Origin: an uncultured Chlorobiota bacterium | GTDB lineage: Bacteria > Bacteroidota > Kapaibacteriia > OLB7 | Length of the DNA stretch: 6,490 nt | Assembly (NCBI GenBank): GCA_946481475.1 | Contig: CAMLOB010000240.1 | Coordinates: forward strand, 1-6,490 | Reading direction: 5' to 3' | Shown: positions 1 to 6,490 of the stretch, in pieces | Position numbering within the stretch: the first letter of the stretch is position 1 | Layout of the letters: every line of letters begins with the position of its first letter | The notes under the pieces: generated by a model | What the model was told of the DNA's origin: nothing | Database searches by the model: none | The model's input: the letters and a program-made list of their open reading frames with translations, nothing else | Program-made: the position numbers and the translations under genes

Positions 1-2403
1 GAATCTGACGGTTAATCCAAGACTGTCTCCGGGCAAAAGCGGCGTTGGCAGCGAAGGAGAATTCAGCAGGACAAAATCCGGAGAAGAAATCGTCAGGGCG
101 GATATTGCAATCGGCTCGGTCCCGACGTTTCTGATCGCCGAGGTCACCGTCGAATCGGTTGTGCTTCCCGGCTTCACCCGACCGAAGTCGATCGGGGCTC
201 CGTCAATCGTGGCGTTCGTTCCCAAACCGCTCAATACCAGAACGAGACTCTCCCCGTTCAGGGCATTGCTCTCTATCAGAAGCTCGGCTGTCCGACGTCC
301 GGCGACAAAGGGTGTAAAGTCGAACGTCAGCGGAAGAGAATCACCCGGAGAGAGCGTGAGGGGAAGATTGATATCGTGCAGAACGAAATCTCCCGTTGAG
401 TTCGCACGGACCTGAATGTTTTCGATTATCACATCCTCCTCGCCGATGTTGATCAATCCCCTGCCGATCGTAAAAGGGCGGGTTGTCCCCGTCGAGGTCG
501 GGGGGGCGAATAAGGTCTGCGCCGCCGGTTCCAGAACCGGTCCCGAAGAGACCACGGTAAATTCCACCGGTTCCGAATAACCGGTCAGCTCCTCTTCCGC
601 CGTCGTCCCGACTGCACGAAAGTGATAGGTCCGTCCCCGTTCCAGACCGGTTATGGTAAGCATATTCCCCTCGGTATAACCCACAAATTTTTCTTCCTGC
701 GTCCCCTCACGTTGATACACATAGTACCTGAAGATGTCGCCGCGACCGAAAACGGTCATCTTCAGCAGGACCGAATCCGTCTTGAAGTTGTTCCGGTCTT
801 CCGTCCAGAGATAGGGAGCAGCCGACCGGCCGTTCCAGGGGAACCGGAAGACACGATAGGAGAACGTGTTGGTATCGAGGAAGATCTCGAATGCCCGGGA
901 TCCGTCGGACCGAACCTCCGTCGCAATCCGCTTGCGCAAACCTTCCCGGACAAAGCCCCAGCCGATCATCGTGTTGCCGTTCGGCAACCGCTGTGCATTT
1001 CCCATGGCCGGACTGAAGTTCTGCGGACCTTCGGAATATTCCCAGACGAGCTGCGCGGTCATCTCTTCCTCGTCCAGCACATATTCCACCGCGCGGCTGA
1101 ACGGAGGCGAATGCGTGCTGCCGTTATCAAACAGCGAGATATTTCCGTTATCAAGTCTGCGGATATCATGCTGTCGGGAGAATCCGTCCGGATCATCGAT
1201 AAACGTGAACTGATTCCGCTTTCCTCCCAGTCGCCAGATGATGTCTCCGGTCCCCCGATCGATCTTGGTCACTTCATCCATGTGTCGACTGGAGATCAGA
1301 AGATTTCCGTCCTGATCCTGCTCGACGGCATTGCCGTGAACGTAATCGATAAATTCCGCCGTCAGATCGATGCCGTCGGCCGCATCGGTGAAGGCGAAAT
1401 GATCCCAGCTTCGCCACTCGAAGACCACATTGTGCGAGGCATCCTGTTCCTGGATAACATACCCGGTAACCAGCGCATTGGGATTGCCTCCCGGCACGTA
1501 CTGACTCATGTCGATGTACTGATCATCATAGCTCATCAACAACGCATGTCCGTTCGGCAGAAGCTGCAGGCCGTGCAGATCGGTACTGTAGCCGTTCTTC
1601 ATCTTCCACAGATTCACTCTGGTGTAGGTGGAATCCAGTTCGACAAATCCCCTGACCGATGCGGAGTTATCGAAATAGGTCAGCGTTCCGGTCGGCTGCA
1701 CCTTCAGATCGAAGACGCCGCCGGGGGCACGACGGTAGAACAGCGGAGCTCCGTCGTTATCCAGAATCAGAGCATAGCCGATATGCCATTCCTCGAACCC
1801 GTGGAACGGGGCGATGAACAGACTCCCCTCCTCCGGATTGTCGAGCGTCGTGATGTCGTACCACGGATAGTCTCCGGGCAAAAAAGGAGGAGCCGAAGAG
1901 AGCCGGGTTCCCTTTACCTTCTCTTCCGGTTCCCTGCGGGCACCGTCGGCAATCCCGGGATACCGATCATCTTCCGCGAACATGTTCCGAAGAGAAAAGA
2001 TGGAACTGGAATTCCGGGTGGTCGATGTCCTGAAAGAGTAAGCAAGAGAAGGGATTCCTCCTCCCCCTATTCGTACCTCCACAATCTCGTTCGAAGCGAA
2101 GGGAGTCGTTGGAGTGAACACAATCGTCCTTTTATCATCGGCAACCGTAACGGTCCCTGTATGCTCACCGCTCCGGCTGCCGACAACATGCAGGTAGGTC
2201 TCAACAGCTTCCGGAGTAAGGGAAAGCATACCGTCCGGACGGAGAATGATGGAAGTCTCCGGAGGAACAAATCCGGCATCGGGTCTGGGAGAAAGGAACA
2301 GGAACTGTCGGTCGATTTGCGGCGACTGGGAGCGAGCTTCGATATGAAGAAGGAAAAGGGAAAGGACCAACAGGAACGCGGCGTGAGAATGTCTGCTACT
2401 CAT
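1..2403 (-). CDS. Secreted arylsulfotransferase (ASST)-like protein with choice-of-anchor D repeats, copy 1 (3' end outside window)
   Basis: The frame is open without a stop from the ATG at 2403 to base 1 (801 codons). Residues 1-26 form a signal peptide: a short basic start, the hydrophobic run AAFLLVLSLFLL, and likely cleavage after ARSQ. An Ig-like (Big_5-type) domain follows at about 30-127, then a beta-propeller of the ASST family at about 175-520. Motifs seen are TDLHGLQLLPNG, DYVHGNAVE, LLISSRH, GDIIWRLGG, RQHDIRRL and QRLPNGNTMIGWG. In the E. coli family member AssT, catalysis uses two His, an Asn, an Arg and a sulfurylated His; by motif the equivalents here are H277, H356, N358, R373 and H412. 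An Fn3-like segment (about 540-615) and two choice-of-anchor D modules follow, the second cut by the window edge. Comparison with its tandem paralogue at 2633-5458 suggests about 130 residues are missing, including any sorting domain. ASSTs move sulfate between phenols without PAPS outside the cytoplasm; this protein's substrate is unknown. The start has no clear Shine-Dalgarno. Confidence 0.85.
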   Translation of the reverse strand, partial: MSSRHSHAAFLLVLSLFLLHIEARSQSPQIDRQFLFLSPRPDAGFVPPETSIILRPDGMLSLTPEAVETYLHVVGSRSGEHTGTVTVADDKRTIVFTPTTPFASNEIVEVRIGGGGIPSLAYSFRTSTTRNSSSIFSLRNMFAEDDRYPGIADGARREPEEKVKGTRLSSAPPFLPGDYPWYDITTLDNPEEGSLFIAPFHGFEEWHIGYALILDNDGAPLFYRRAPGGVFDLKVQPTGTLTYFDNSASVRGFVELDSTYTRVNLWKMKNGYSTDLHGLQLLPNGHALLMSYDDQYIDMSQYVPGGNPNALVTGYVIQEQDASHNVVFEWRSWDHFAFTDAADGIDLTAEFIDYVHGNAVEQDQDGNLLISSRHMDEVTKIDRGTGDIIWRLGGKRNQFTFIDDPDGFSRQHDIRRLDNGNISLFDNGSTHSPPFSRAVEYVLDEEEMTAQLVWEYSEGPQNFSPAMGNAQRLPNGNTMIGWGFVREGLRKRIATEVRSDGSRAFEIFLDTNTFSYRVFRFPWNGRSAAPYLWTEDRNNFKTDSVLLKMTVFGRGDIFRYYVYQREGTQEEKFVGYTEGNMLTITGLERGRTYHFRAVGTTAEEELTGYSEPVEFTVVSSGPVLEPAAQTLFAPPTSTGTTRPFTIGRGLINIGEEDVIIENIQVRANSTGDFVLHDINLPLTLSPGDSLPLTFDFTPFVAGRRTAELLIESNALNGESLVLVLSGLGTNATIDGAPIDFGRVKPGSTTDSTVTSAIRNVGTEPIAISALTISSPDFVLLNSPSLPTPLLPGDSLGLTVRF

Positions 2404-2448
2404 ACGGGTAGATTCAATCGGAATTGATAAATGGGAACACAGAGGAGT

Positions 2449-2460
2449 GATAATATTATC
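2449..2460. repeat. Perfect 12-bp palindrome GATAATATTATC over the candidate -10
   Basis: GATAATATTATC equals its own reverse complement and covers the candidate -10 element of the downstream ASST-like gene. It could be an operator half-site pair or simply an AT-rich promoter feature. No regulator is encoded in the window. Confidence 0.4.
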
Positions 2461-2478
2461 TTTTTTTCCATTTCACAA
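2450..2478 (-). promoter_or_regulatory. Candidate sigma70-like promoter for the partial ASST-like gene
   Basis: On the minus strand TTGTGA (2478-2473) and TATTAT (2455-2450) are separated by exactly 17 bases. They match the classical -35 in four of six positions and the -10 in five of six. The spacer contains a run of seven A. The predicted start of transcription is near 2443, giving a leader of about 40 bases before the ATG at 2403. It lies downstream of the terminator of the preceding gene, which supports an independent transcript. It does not match the Bacteroidota TAnnTTTG element well, so it could be AT-rich chance. Confidence 0.45.
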
Positions 2479-2479
2479 A

Positions 2480-2496
2480 GGGAAGCTGTTCTTCCC
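2480..2496. repeat. Inverted repeat GGGAAG-N5-CTTCCC upstream of the candidate -35
   Basis: Six perfectly paired bases (2480-2485 with 2491-2496) flank a 5-base centre. The repeat sits two bases upstream of the candidate -35 hexamer, where an activator or repressor could bind. Read on the minus strand it is followed by TTT, so a weak back-up terminator is an alternative. The function is inferred only from position. Confidence 0.25.
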
Positions 2497-2572
2497 CTTC
2501 CCGGTGTTCGAACCGACGATTTCCCCGGACTGAACGAAACGGTCATATCGCTCAGAGAAACGCTGCAGCGGC

Positions 2573-2605
2573 AAAACGGCGGACCCGCCGAAGCGGATCC
2601 GCCGT
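2573..2605 (-). terminator. Rho-independent terminator of the complete ASST-like gene
   Basis: On the minus strand a 13-bp stem (2605-2593 with 2588-2576) closes a TTCG loop, giving the very stable C(UUCG)G tetraloop. A T run at 2576-2573 follows, its first T also forming the last stem pair. One pair (2597/2584) is a G-U wobble in minus-strand RNA but would be a C-A mismatch in plus-strand RNA, and a T run exists only on the minus side, so the orientation is clear. It starts 28 bases past the TGA ending at 2633 and separates this transcript from the next paralogue. Confidence 0.9.
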
Positions 2606-2632
2606 CATCCTTGCCGAAGGGTGCAGGAACAC

Positions 2633-5458
2633 TCATCGAAGCAATGTCAGCGAACTCGCGCAACGATCCGGGCCGACCACCACTTGTACGATATACCTCC
2701 CGCTTCCCACCCGTTCGCCCCGGTCATCCGTGCCGTTCCACAGAATTCCGGTCTCCTCTCCGGCAGCAAGCATCTCCTTCATCCGACGTACGGTCCTTCC
2801 CTGCACGTCGACGATACTGATCTCCGCCTCTGCCGTAACGAGGGAGGTAATCACAAGGACCTCTCCCTCCTGCTGCGAAATCGAACGAACGGAAAGGCGA
2901 GAGGGGAGAAGATCGGTCCCGGCGACGCTGTTCACATTATCGCCGGTGCCGTTCAGCCGTATGTCGAGCGGAGTCGGTTCGGCATCGGAGACGACACGCA
3001 GGGTACCCTCCCGCAATCCGATTTCCGCCGGGACAAAGCGGATCCTCAGCGCAAGACTCTCTCCCGGAGCAATCGTGATCGGAAGAGAAGGGGGATTGAG
3101 GATGGCGAATTCATCCGGCGTCACCGAGAGTGAGGTAATCACCAGGGGCGTCGTGCCGATATTCCTGATGATGTTCTCCACAGTCGAATCGACCTTCACT
3201 CCCGGCTTCACCCGACCGAACCGGACGTCGGTACCGGCAATCGAGGAGTGCACACCGGTGCCGACAAAGCGAACTATTCGCGACGTATCGTTCACCGCGT
3301 TGCTCCGGATAGTCAACGCACCGTTGCGGGTTCCTTCGGCCGACGGAGTGAAGTCGAGAACCAGATCGGCACTCTCTCCCGGCGGTACGATCAGCGGGAA
3401 GGTCAGGCCTCCTCCGATCCTGAAATCTCCGCTGTGCGCTCCTCCCCGCACCAGTTCCTTGATCACCAGCGGCTCTTCCCCCGTATTCGCGAAAAACCCC
3501 GGGAACCGATAGGATCCCTTCGTTCCGACTTTCGTGACCGGAACGGTAAGGTTTGATCCGGGGGGAACGAAGATCGGCCCGATCGGCAGAATCGTGAAGC
3601 GTATCCACTCGCTGCTCCCGGTCTCCTCTCCGGCACCGGTAACGCCGACTGCGCGGAAGAGATAGCTCTTCCCTCTCTCCAGATTCCGGACCGTCAGGGT
3701 ATTCCCTTCCGTCGAATCGAACAACCGTTCCGATGCCGGATAATCCCACCGCCAGATGCGATACCTGAGGATATCGTCTCTGCCGAACATCATCATCTTC
3801 AATTCGACGGTGTCGGTCGTTGTCCGGTCCGGATCTTCGATCCAGAGATAGGGAAGAACCGAACGTCCCTGCCAGGGGAAGCGGAATGCACGGTAGGAGA
3901 CGATGGAGGTATCCATCAGAATCTCGAAGACGATCTCTCCGTCAGTAGTTACCTCAGTCGCCACAATTTTCCGGTCACCGGCCAGCGGGAATCCCCATCC
4001 GATCATTGTATTGCCGTTCGGCAACCGCTGTGCGCTCCCCATCGCAAAGCTGTAGCGTTCGGTCCCCTTCGGATACTTCCAGACCAGTTTCGCCGTTTTG
4101 TTGACCTCATCCAGTTCATACTCGACTGCGCGGGAGAAGAGAGGAGAATGGGTATTGCCGTTATCGAAGAGAGTGATGTTGCCGTTCGGCAGTCTGCGGA
4201 TATCGTGCTGGTGCGAGATGTGAACGGTATCGTTCAGGAAGGTAAACTGATTGTTCTCCCCGCCGAGACGCCAGATAATATCGCCGGTCTGCCGATTGAT
4301 CTTCGTAATCTCGTTCAGGTGTCTGCTCGAGAGGAGGATGTGGCCGTCATAGTCACGTTCAAATGCGTTGGCATGGACGTAATCGATCTGCTTCCCCTTC
4401 AGGTCGACAGTACCGACCGCATCGGTGATCTTGAAGTGATCCCAGCTCCGCCACTCGAAAACCACATTCTTCGATGCATCCAGCTCCTGAATCACCAGAC
4501 CGGTCACTTCCGCATTCGGATCTCCTCCCTGCACGATCAGGCTCATGTCAACCGTTTGCGCGTCGTAACTCATCAGCAGGGCATGACCGTCCGGCAGCAA
4601 TTGCAGGTCGTGCCCGTCGGTCAGGTAGCCGTTCTTCATTTTCCACGTATTCACCGTCTGGTAGGTCGAGTCAAGCACGACATACTCTCCCGGACCGGAA
4701 TTGAAGTAACTCAGCACGCCGGTCGGTTGTTTCTTGAAATCGAGTGCGGAGAAGGGGAGCCGCCGATAGAAGACCGGATCTCCCTTGCTGTCGAGAATCA
4801 GAAGGTAGGGAAGACCGAAGCCGGAGAAGGAGACCGGAGAAAGAAAGATGTGTCCCTCTCCCTGACCGTCGCCAAGCGTCAGATCAAATCTCGGGTAATC
4901 TCCGGGGACGAAAACGTTTGTCCCACGGGCAAGGGTCGGCTCTTCATGTTCTTTCCGGTCGGTCCGCGGAATTGCCCCCTCTCCCTTTTCTCCAATCGCC
5001 ATGCTCTCCTGATGGAGTCGTGAGAGCATCGATTCTTTCGCACGTGACCTGGCTTCCTTCGACGTCTGAAACGCAAAGCTCAACGCATCGGTACGCCGTC
5101 CGTCCCGCATGTGAATTCCCTCGCGGGCGTAGACGATCACCTGCTCATCGTAAGCGAAAGGTTCGTCGGGAGTGAAGATGATGGTCTGCCGGTCATCGGC
5201 AATCACAACGCTTCCGGTATGATCGCCGCTGATGCCGCCGGTAACGCGGATCAGATCACGCAACTCATCCGGTGTGCTCCGGAGCTCCCCCCCGGGACGA
5301 AGAACAATGGAAGTGACCGGCGGCACAAACCCGGCGTCGGGACGGGGAGCGGTAAACTGGAAGCGACCGTCAAGTTCCTGCGCGGGAAGACCCTCTCGGG
5401 CGGCAATAACTGCAATGATGACAAGAAGGGATTGAAGTACTCTCAGGTGTTGTCTCAT
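2633..5458 (-). CDS. Secreted arylsulfotransferase (ASST)-like protein with choice-of-anchor D repeats and C-terminal sorting-like domain, copy 2 (complete, 941 aa)
   Basis: I start it at the ATG at 5458, because a signal peptide begins there (MRQHLRVLQSLLVIIAVIAA, cleavage probably after LPAQ, residue 27). An in-frame ATG at 5539 would add 27 non-hydrophobic residues in front of it. Domains in order: Big_5-like Ig (about 30-135), ASST beta-propeller (about 185-530), Fn3-like segment (about 545-622), two choice-of-anchor D modules (about 628-735 and 740-838), and a final module (about 855-941). That module contains ISIVDVQGRTVRRM, ILWNGTDDRGERVGSGRY and the ending LTLLR, as in FlgD-like/T9SS type A sorting domains. 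Motif equivalents of the AssT active site are H283, H362, N364, R379 and H418. This suggests export by Sec and then T9SS to the cell surface or medium. ASST-family enzymes transfer sulfate between phenolic compounds without PAPS; the actual substrate, or loss of activity, cannot be judged. A strong terminator follows. The start has no good Shine-Dalgarno; GGAA lies 10-13 bases before the ATG. Confidence 0.9.
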   Translation of the reverse strand: MRQHLRVLQSLLVIIAVIAAREGLPAQELDGRFQFTAPRPDAGFVPPVTSIVLRPGGELRSTPDELRDLIRVTGGISGDHTGSVVIADDRQTIIFTPDEPFAYDEQVIVYAREGIHMRDGRRTDALSFAFQTSKEARSRAKESMLSRLHQESMAIGEKGEGAIPRTDRKEHEEPTLARGTNVFVPGDYPRFDLTLGDGQGEGHIFLSPVSFSGFGLPYLLILDSKGDPVFYRRLPFSALDFKKQPTGVLSYFNSGPGEYVVLDSTYQTVNTWKMKNGYLTDGHDLQLLPDGHALLMSYDAQTVDMSLIVQGGDPNAEVTGLVIQELDASKNVVFEWRSWDHFKITDAVGTVDLKGKQIDYVHANAFERDYDGHILLSSRHLNEITKINRQTGDIIWRLGGENNQFTFLNDTVHISHQHDIRRLPNGNITLFDNGNTHSPLFSRAVEYELDEVNKTAKLVWKYPKGTERYSFAMGSAQRLPNGNTMIGWGFPLAGDRKIVATEVTTDGEIVFEILMDTSIVSYRAFRFPWQGRSVLPYLWIEDPDRTTTDTVELKMMMFGRDDILRYRIWRWDYPASERLFDSTEGNTLTVRNLERGKSYLFRAVGVTGAGEETGSSEWIRFTILPIGPIFVPPGSNLTVPVTKVGTKGSYRFPGFFANTGEEPLVIKELVRGGAHSGDFRIGGGLTFPLIVPPGESADLVLDFTPSAEGTRNGALTIRSNAVNDTSRIVRFVGTGVHSSIAGTDVRFGRVKPGVKVDSTVENIIRNIGTTPLVITSLSVTPDEFAILNPPSLPITIAPGESLALRIRFVPAEIGLREGTLRVVSDAEPTPLDIRLNGTGDNVNSVAGTDLLPSRLSVRSISQQEGEVLVITSLVTAEAEISIVDVQGRTVRRMKEMLAAGEETGILWNGTDDRGERVGSGRYIVQVVVGPDRCASSLTLLR

Positions 5459-5540
5459 GATGTGATTCCGGGTATTGTGAACGATGTGCTTGATTCGGTG
5501 AAGGGTATCTCCGTGGTTATTTGCAGTTGATGCGGGCACG

Positions 5541-5574
5541 TTTTTCCCTACTCCCTTTCTCCTCCCTATCTTTG
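5541..5574 (+). promoter_or_regulatory. Candidate Bacteroidota-type promoter of uppP
   Basis: TATCTTTG at 5567-5574 matches the Bacteroidota -7 consensus TAnnTTTG exactly. A TTTTT run at 5541-5545 lies 21 bases upstream, in place of the usual TTTG/TTG -33 element, so the upstream half is imperfect. Transcription would start near 5580, leaving a leader of about 40 bases before the ATG at 5621. The spacer is almost entirely pyrimidine (single A at 5550). The leader has no Shine-Dalgarno near the start, as is usual in this group. The rest of the 162-bp divergent region (5459-5620) shows no convincing minus-strand promoter for the ASST-like gene. Confidence 0.5.
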
Positions 5575-5620
5575 CCGTTTCCTTTCAGCAACAGGGGTCA
5601 TCAGGTCATACAGTCTGTCC

Positions 5621-6460
5621 ATGTCCATTTTAGAAGCCATTCTCATCGGCATTGTCCAGGGTCTGAGCGAGTTTCTGCCGATCAGTTCCACCGCCCACAT
5701 GACGCTTGCGGGGCGGGCGCTGGGATTGATCGAATCGCCCGAAAGCTGGACGGCCTTCATCGCCGTCGTGCAGCTCGGCACGCTTGCCGCCGTGTTGGCC
5801 TACTTCCGTCGCGATATCTTTCTGATCATGCGGGACTTCCTGCGGGAGAGTCTGCAACGCAAACCCTTCCGCCATCAGTCGATCAACGCACGCATGGGGT
5901 GGTACATCATCATCGGCACGATCCCGATCGCCGTTGTCGGTCTGCTGGCAAAGGACTTCATCGAAGGAGCCTTTACGAAGAACCTGATCGTGATCGGCTC
6001 CAGCCTCTTCCTGCTCGGGATCATTCTGGAGATCGCCGAGCGGACCGGGAAGTTCGAGCGGGAGATCGACCGGACGACCGTCGGCGACGCCGTCTGGGTC
6101 GGTCTGGCCCAGGTCATGGCTCTGATCCCCGGTTCTTCCCGTTCCGGCACCACGATTACCGCCGGTATGTTTCTCGGCCTTAAACGGGAAGCGGCTGCCC
6201 GGTTCAGTTTTCTTCTTTCAATTCCGGCCATCGGGGCAAGCGGCATTCTTGAAATCTTCGAGGCCGTCAAGCATCTCGACTCCTCCGGCATCGCTGCGCT
6301 GATCACGGCCACCGTTGTTGCCGGTCTCAGCGGCTATCTCTGCATCGCTCTGCTCCTTCGCTACCTCCGTACCCGGACAACCCGGATCTTCGTCTTCTAT
6401 CGTTGCCTGTTGGGGGGTGGAATACTTGTTGCGATTCTGTTGAAGTGGATAGAGCCGTAG
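5621..6460 (+). CDS. uppP: Undecaprenyl-diphosphatase UppP (BacA family)
   Basis: This integral membrane enzyme dephosphorylates undecaprenyl diphosphate to undecaprenyl phosphate. It recycles the lipid carrier for peptidoglycan and other wall polymers, and raised dosage is known to give bacitracin resistance. The 279-residue length is typical and the protein is hydrophobic throughout, with several membrane segments. Both family signatures are present. The first is QGLSEFLPISSTAHM (residues 13-27), with Q13 and E17 forming the (E/Q)xxxE motif and H26 the conserved His. The second is PGSSRSGTT, whose Arg falls at residue 174, the same number as the essential Arg in E. coli. Ala25 replaces the Gly common before the His, a variant I recall from other members of the family. 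The start ATG gives the standard N-terminus MSILEAILIGIVQG. The gene is divergent from the ASST-like gene and appears monocistronic here. No terminator hairpin is visible before the window ends. Confidence 0.97.
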   Translation: MSILEAILIGIVQGLSEFLPISSTAHMTLAGRALGLIESPESWTAFIAVVQLGTLAAVLAYFRRDIFLIMRDFLRESLQRKPFRHQSINARMGWYIIIGTIPIAVVGLLAKDFIEGAFTKNLIVIGSSLFLLGIILEIAERTGKFEREIDRTTVGDAVWVGLAQVMALIPGSSRSGTTITAGMFLGLKREAAARFSFLLSIPAIGASGILEIFEAVKHLDSSGIAALITATVVAGLSGYLCIALLLRYLRTRTTRIFVFYRCLLGGGILVAILLKWIEP

Positions 6461-6490
6461 AGTCGAGAGTCGAGAGTCGAGAGTCGAGAG
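6461..6490. repeat. Heptanucleotide tandem repeat (AGTCGAG)n, running off the window
   Basis: There are four perfect copies of the 7-bp unit AGTCGAG (6461-6467, 6468-6474, 6475-6481, 6482-6488) plus two bases of a fifth. The array begins at the base directly after the uppP stop codon, and its true length is unknown because the window ends inside it. Each unit also contains GAGTC, a GANTC-type methylation/HinfI site, in phase. It lies outside the coding frame, so copy-number change would not alter UppP itself. Confidence 0.9.

Noticed and set aside
974..987. TTGCCGTTCGGCAA inverted repeat, also at 4011-4024, as a possible regulatory or uptake-type repeat
   Set aside because: Each copy encodes the conserved LPNGN stretch of the ASST propeller in frame, so protein constraint and preferred codons explain the recurrence.
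622..2427. 601-codon plus-strand open frame across copy 1
   Set aside because: It is antisense to the clear ASST-like gene. Its peptide is low in recognisable motifs, and the minus frame carries a signal peptide and family motifs. GC-rich codon use keeps the opposite frame open.
2501..2520. GTTCGAAC (2506-2513) resembling a tRNA T-loop, possibly a tRNA fragment or att site
   Set aside because: The flanking bases do not make a 5-bp T-stem on either strand, and no acceptor, anticodon arm or CCA end is visible nearby.
2400..2663. 87-codon minus-strand frame overlapping the end of copy 2 and the start of copy 1
   Set aside because: It runs through the terminator hairpin and the candidate promoter, has no recognisable motif and no ribosome binding site, so chance is the better explanation.
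4148..5023. 291-codon plus-strand open frame that resembles the frame at 622-2427
   Set aside because: The resemblance between these two antisense frames is a by-product of the paralogy of the minus-strand genes, not evidence of a conserved plus-strand protein family.
5521..6183. 220-codon plus-strand frame overlapping uppP in another phase
   Set aside because: It overlaps the uppP frame, which has full family signatures, and its Arg/His-rich content is typical of an out-of-frame shadow.
1..6490. CRISPR array, insertion sequence, integrase or phage signals
   Set aside because: No spaced direct repeats of CRISPR type, no transposase-like frame and no flanking terminal inverted repeats are visible.

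Overview
The window looks like chromosomal DNA from a member of the Bacteroidota/Chlorobi/Ignavibacteria (FCB) branch. Three things support this. The two large secreted proteins have the domain style common there: choice-of-anchor D repeats followed, in the complete copy, by a C-terminal domain resembling the type IX secretion (T9SS) sorting domain. The uppP gene is preceded by a TAnnTTTG promoter element of the Bacteroidota type. No start codon has a convincing Shine-Dalgarno sequence. The exact phylum is inference.

Layout. Minus strand, 1-2403: the 5' 801 codons of a secreted arylsulfotransferase (ASST)-like beta-propeller protein, whose 3' end lies outside the window. 2404-2632: a 229-bp intergenic region with a sigma70-like promoter for that gene and the rho-independent terminator of the upstream gene. 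Minus strand, 2633-5458: a complete 941-residue paralogue with the same domain order. 5459-5620: a divergent intergenic region with the uppP promoter. Plus strand, 5621-6460: uppP (undecaprenyl-diphosphatase). 6461-6490: a 7-bp tandem repeat that starts at the base after the uppP stop and runs off the window edge.

The two ASST-like genes are a tandem duplication with corresponding positions about 3.03 kb apart. Both keep the histidine, asparagine and arginine positions that line the active site of characterised ASSTs, so both may be active; their substrates cannot be read from sequence. The terminator and separate promoter suggest independent transcription. uppP is divergently transcribed housekeeping (lipid carrier recycling for peptidoglycan synthesis) with no evident functional link to the pair.

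I did not find a clearly new multi-gene system. The most interesting items are the duplicated multi-domain secreted enzyme pair and the heptamer array. The long plus-strand reading frames across 1-5458 are antisense shadows of the two paralogues.
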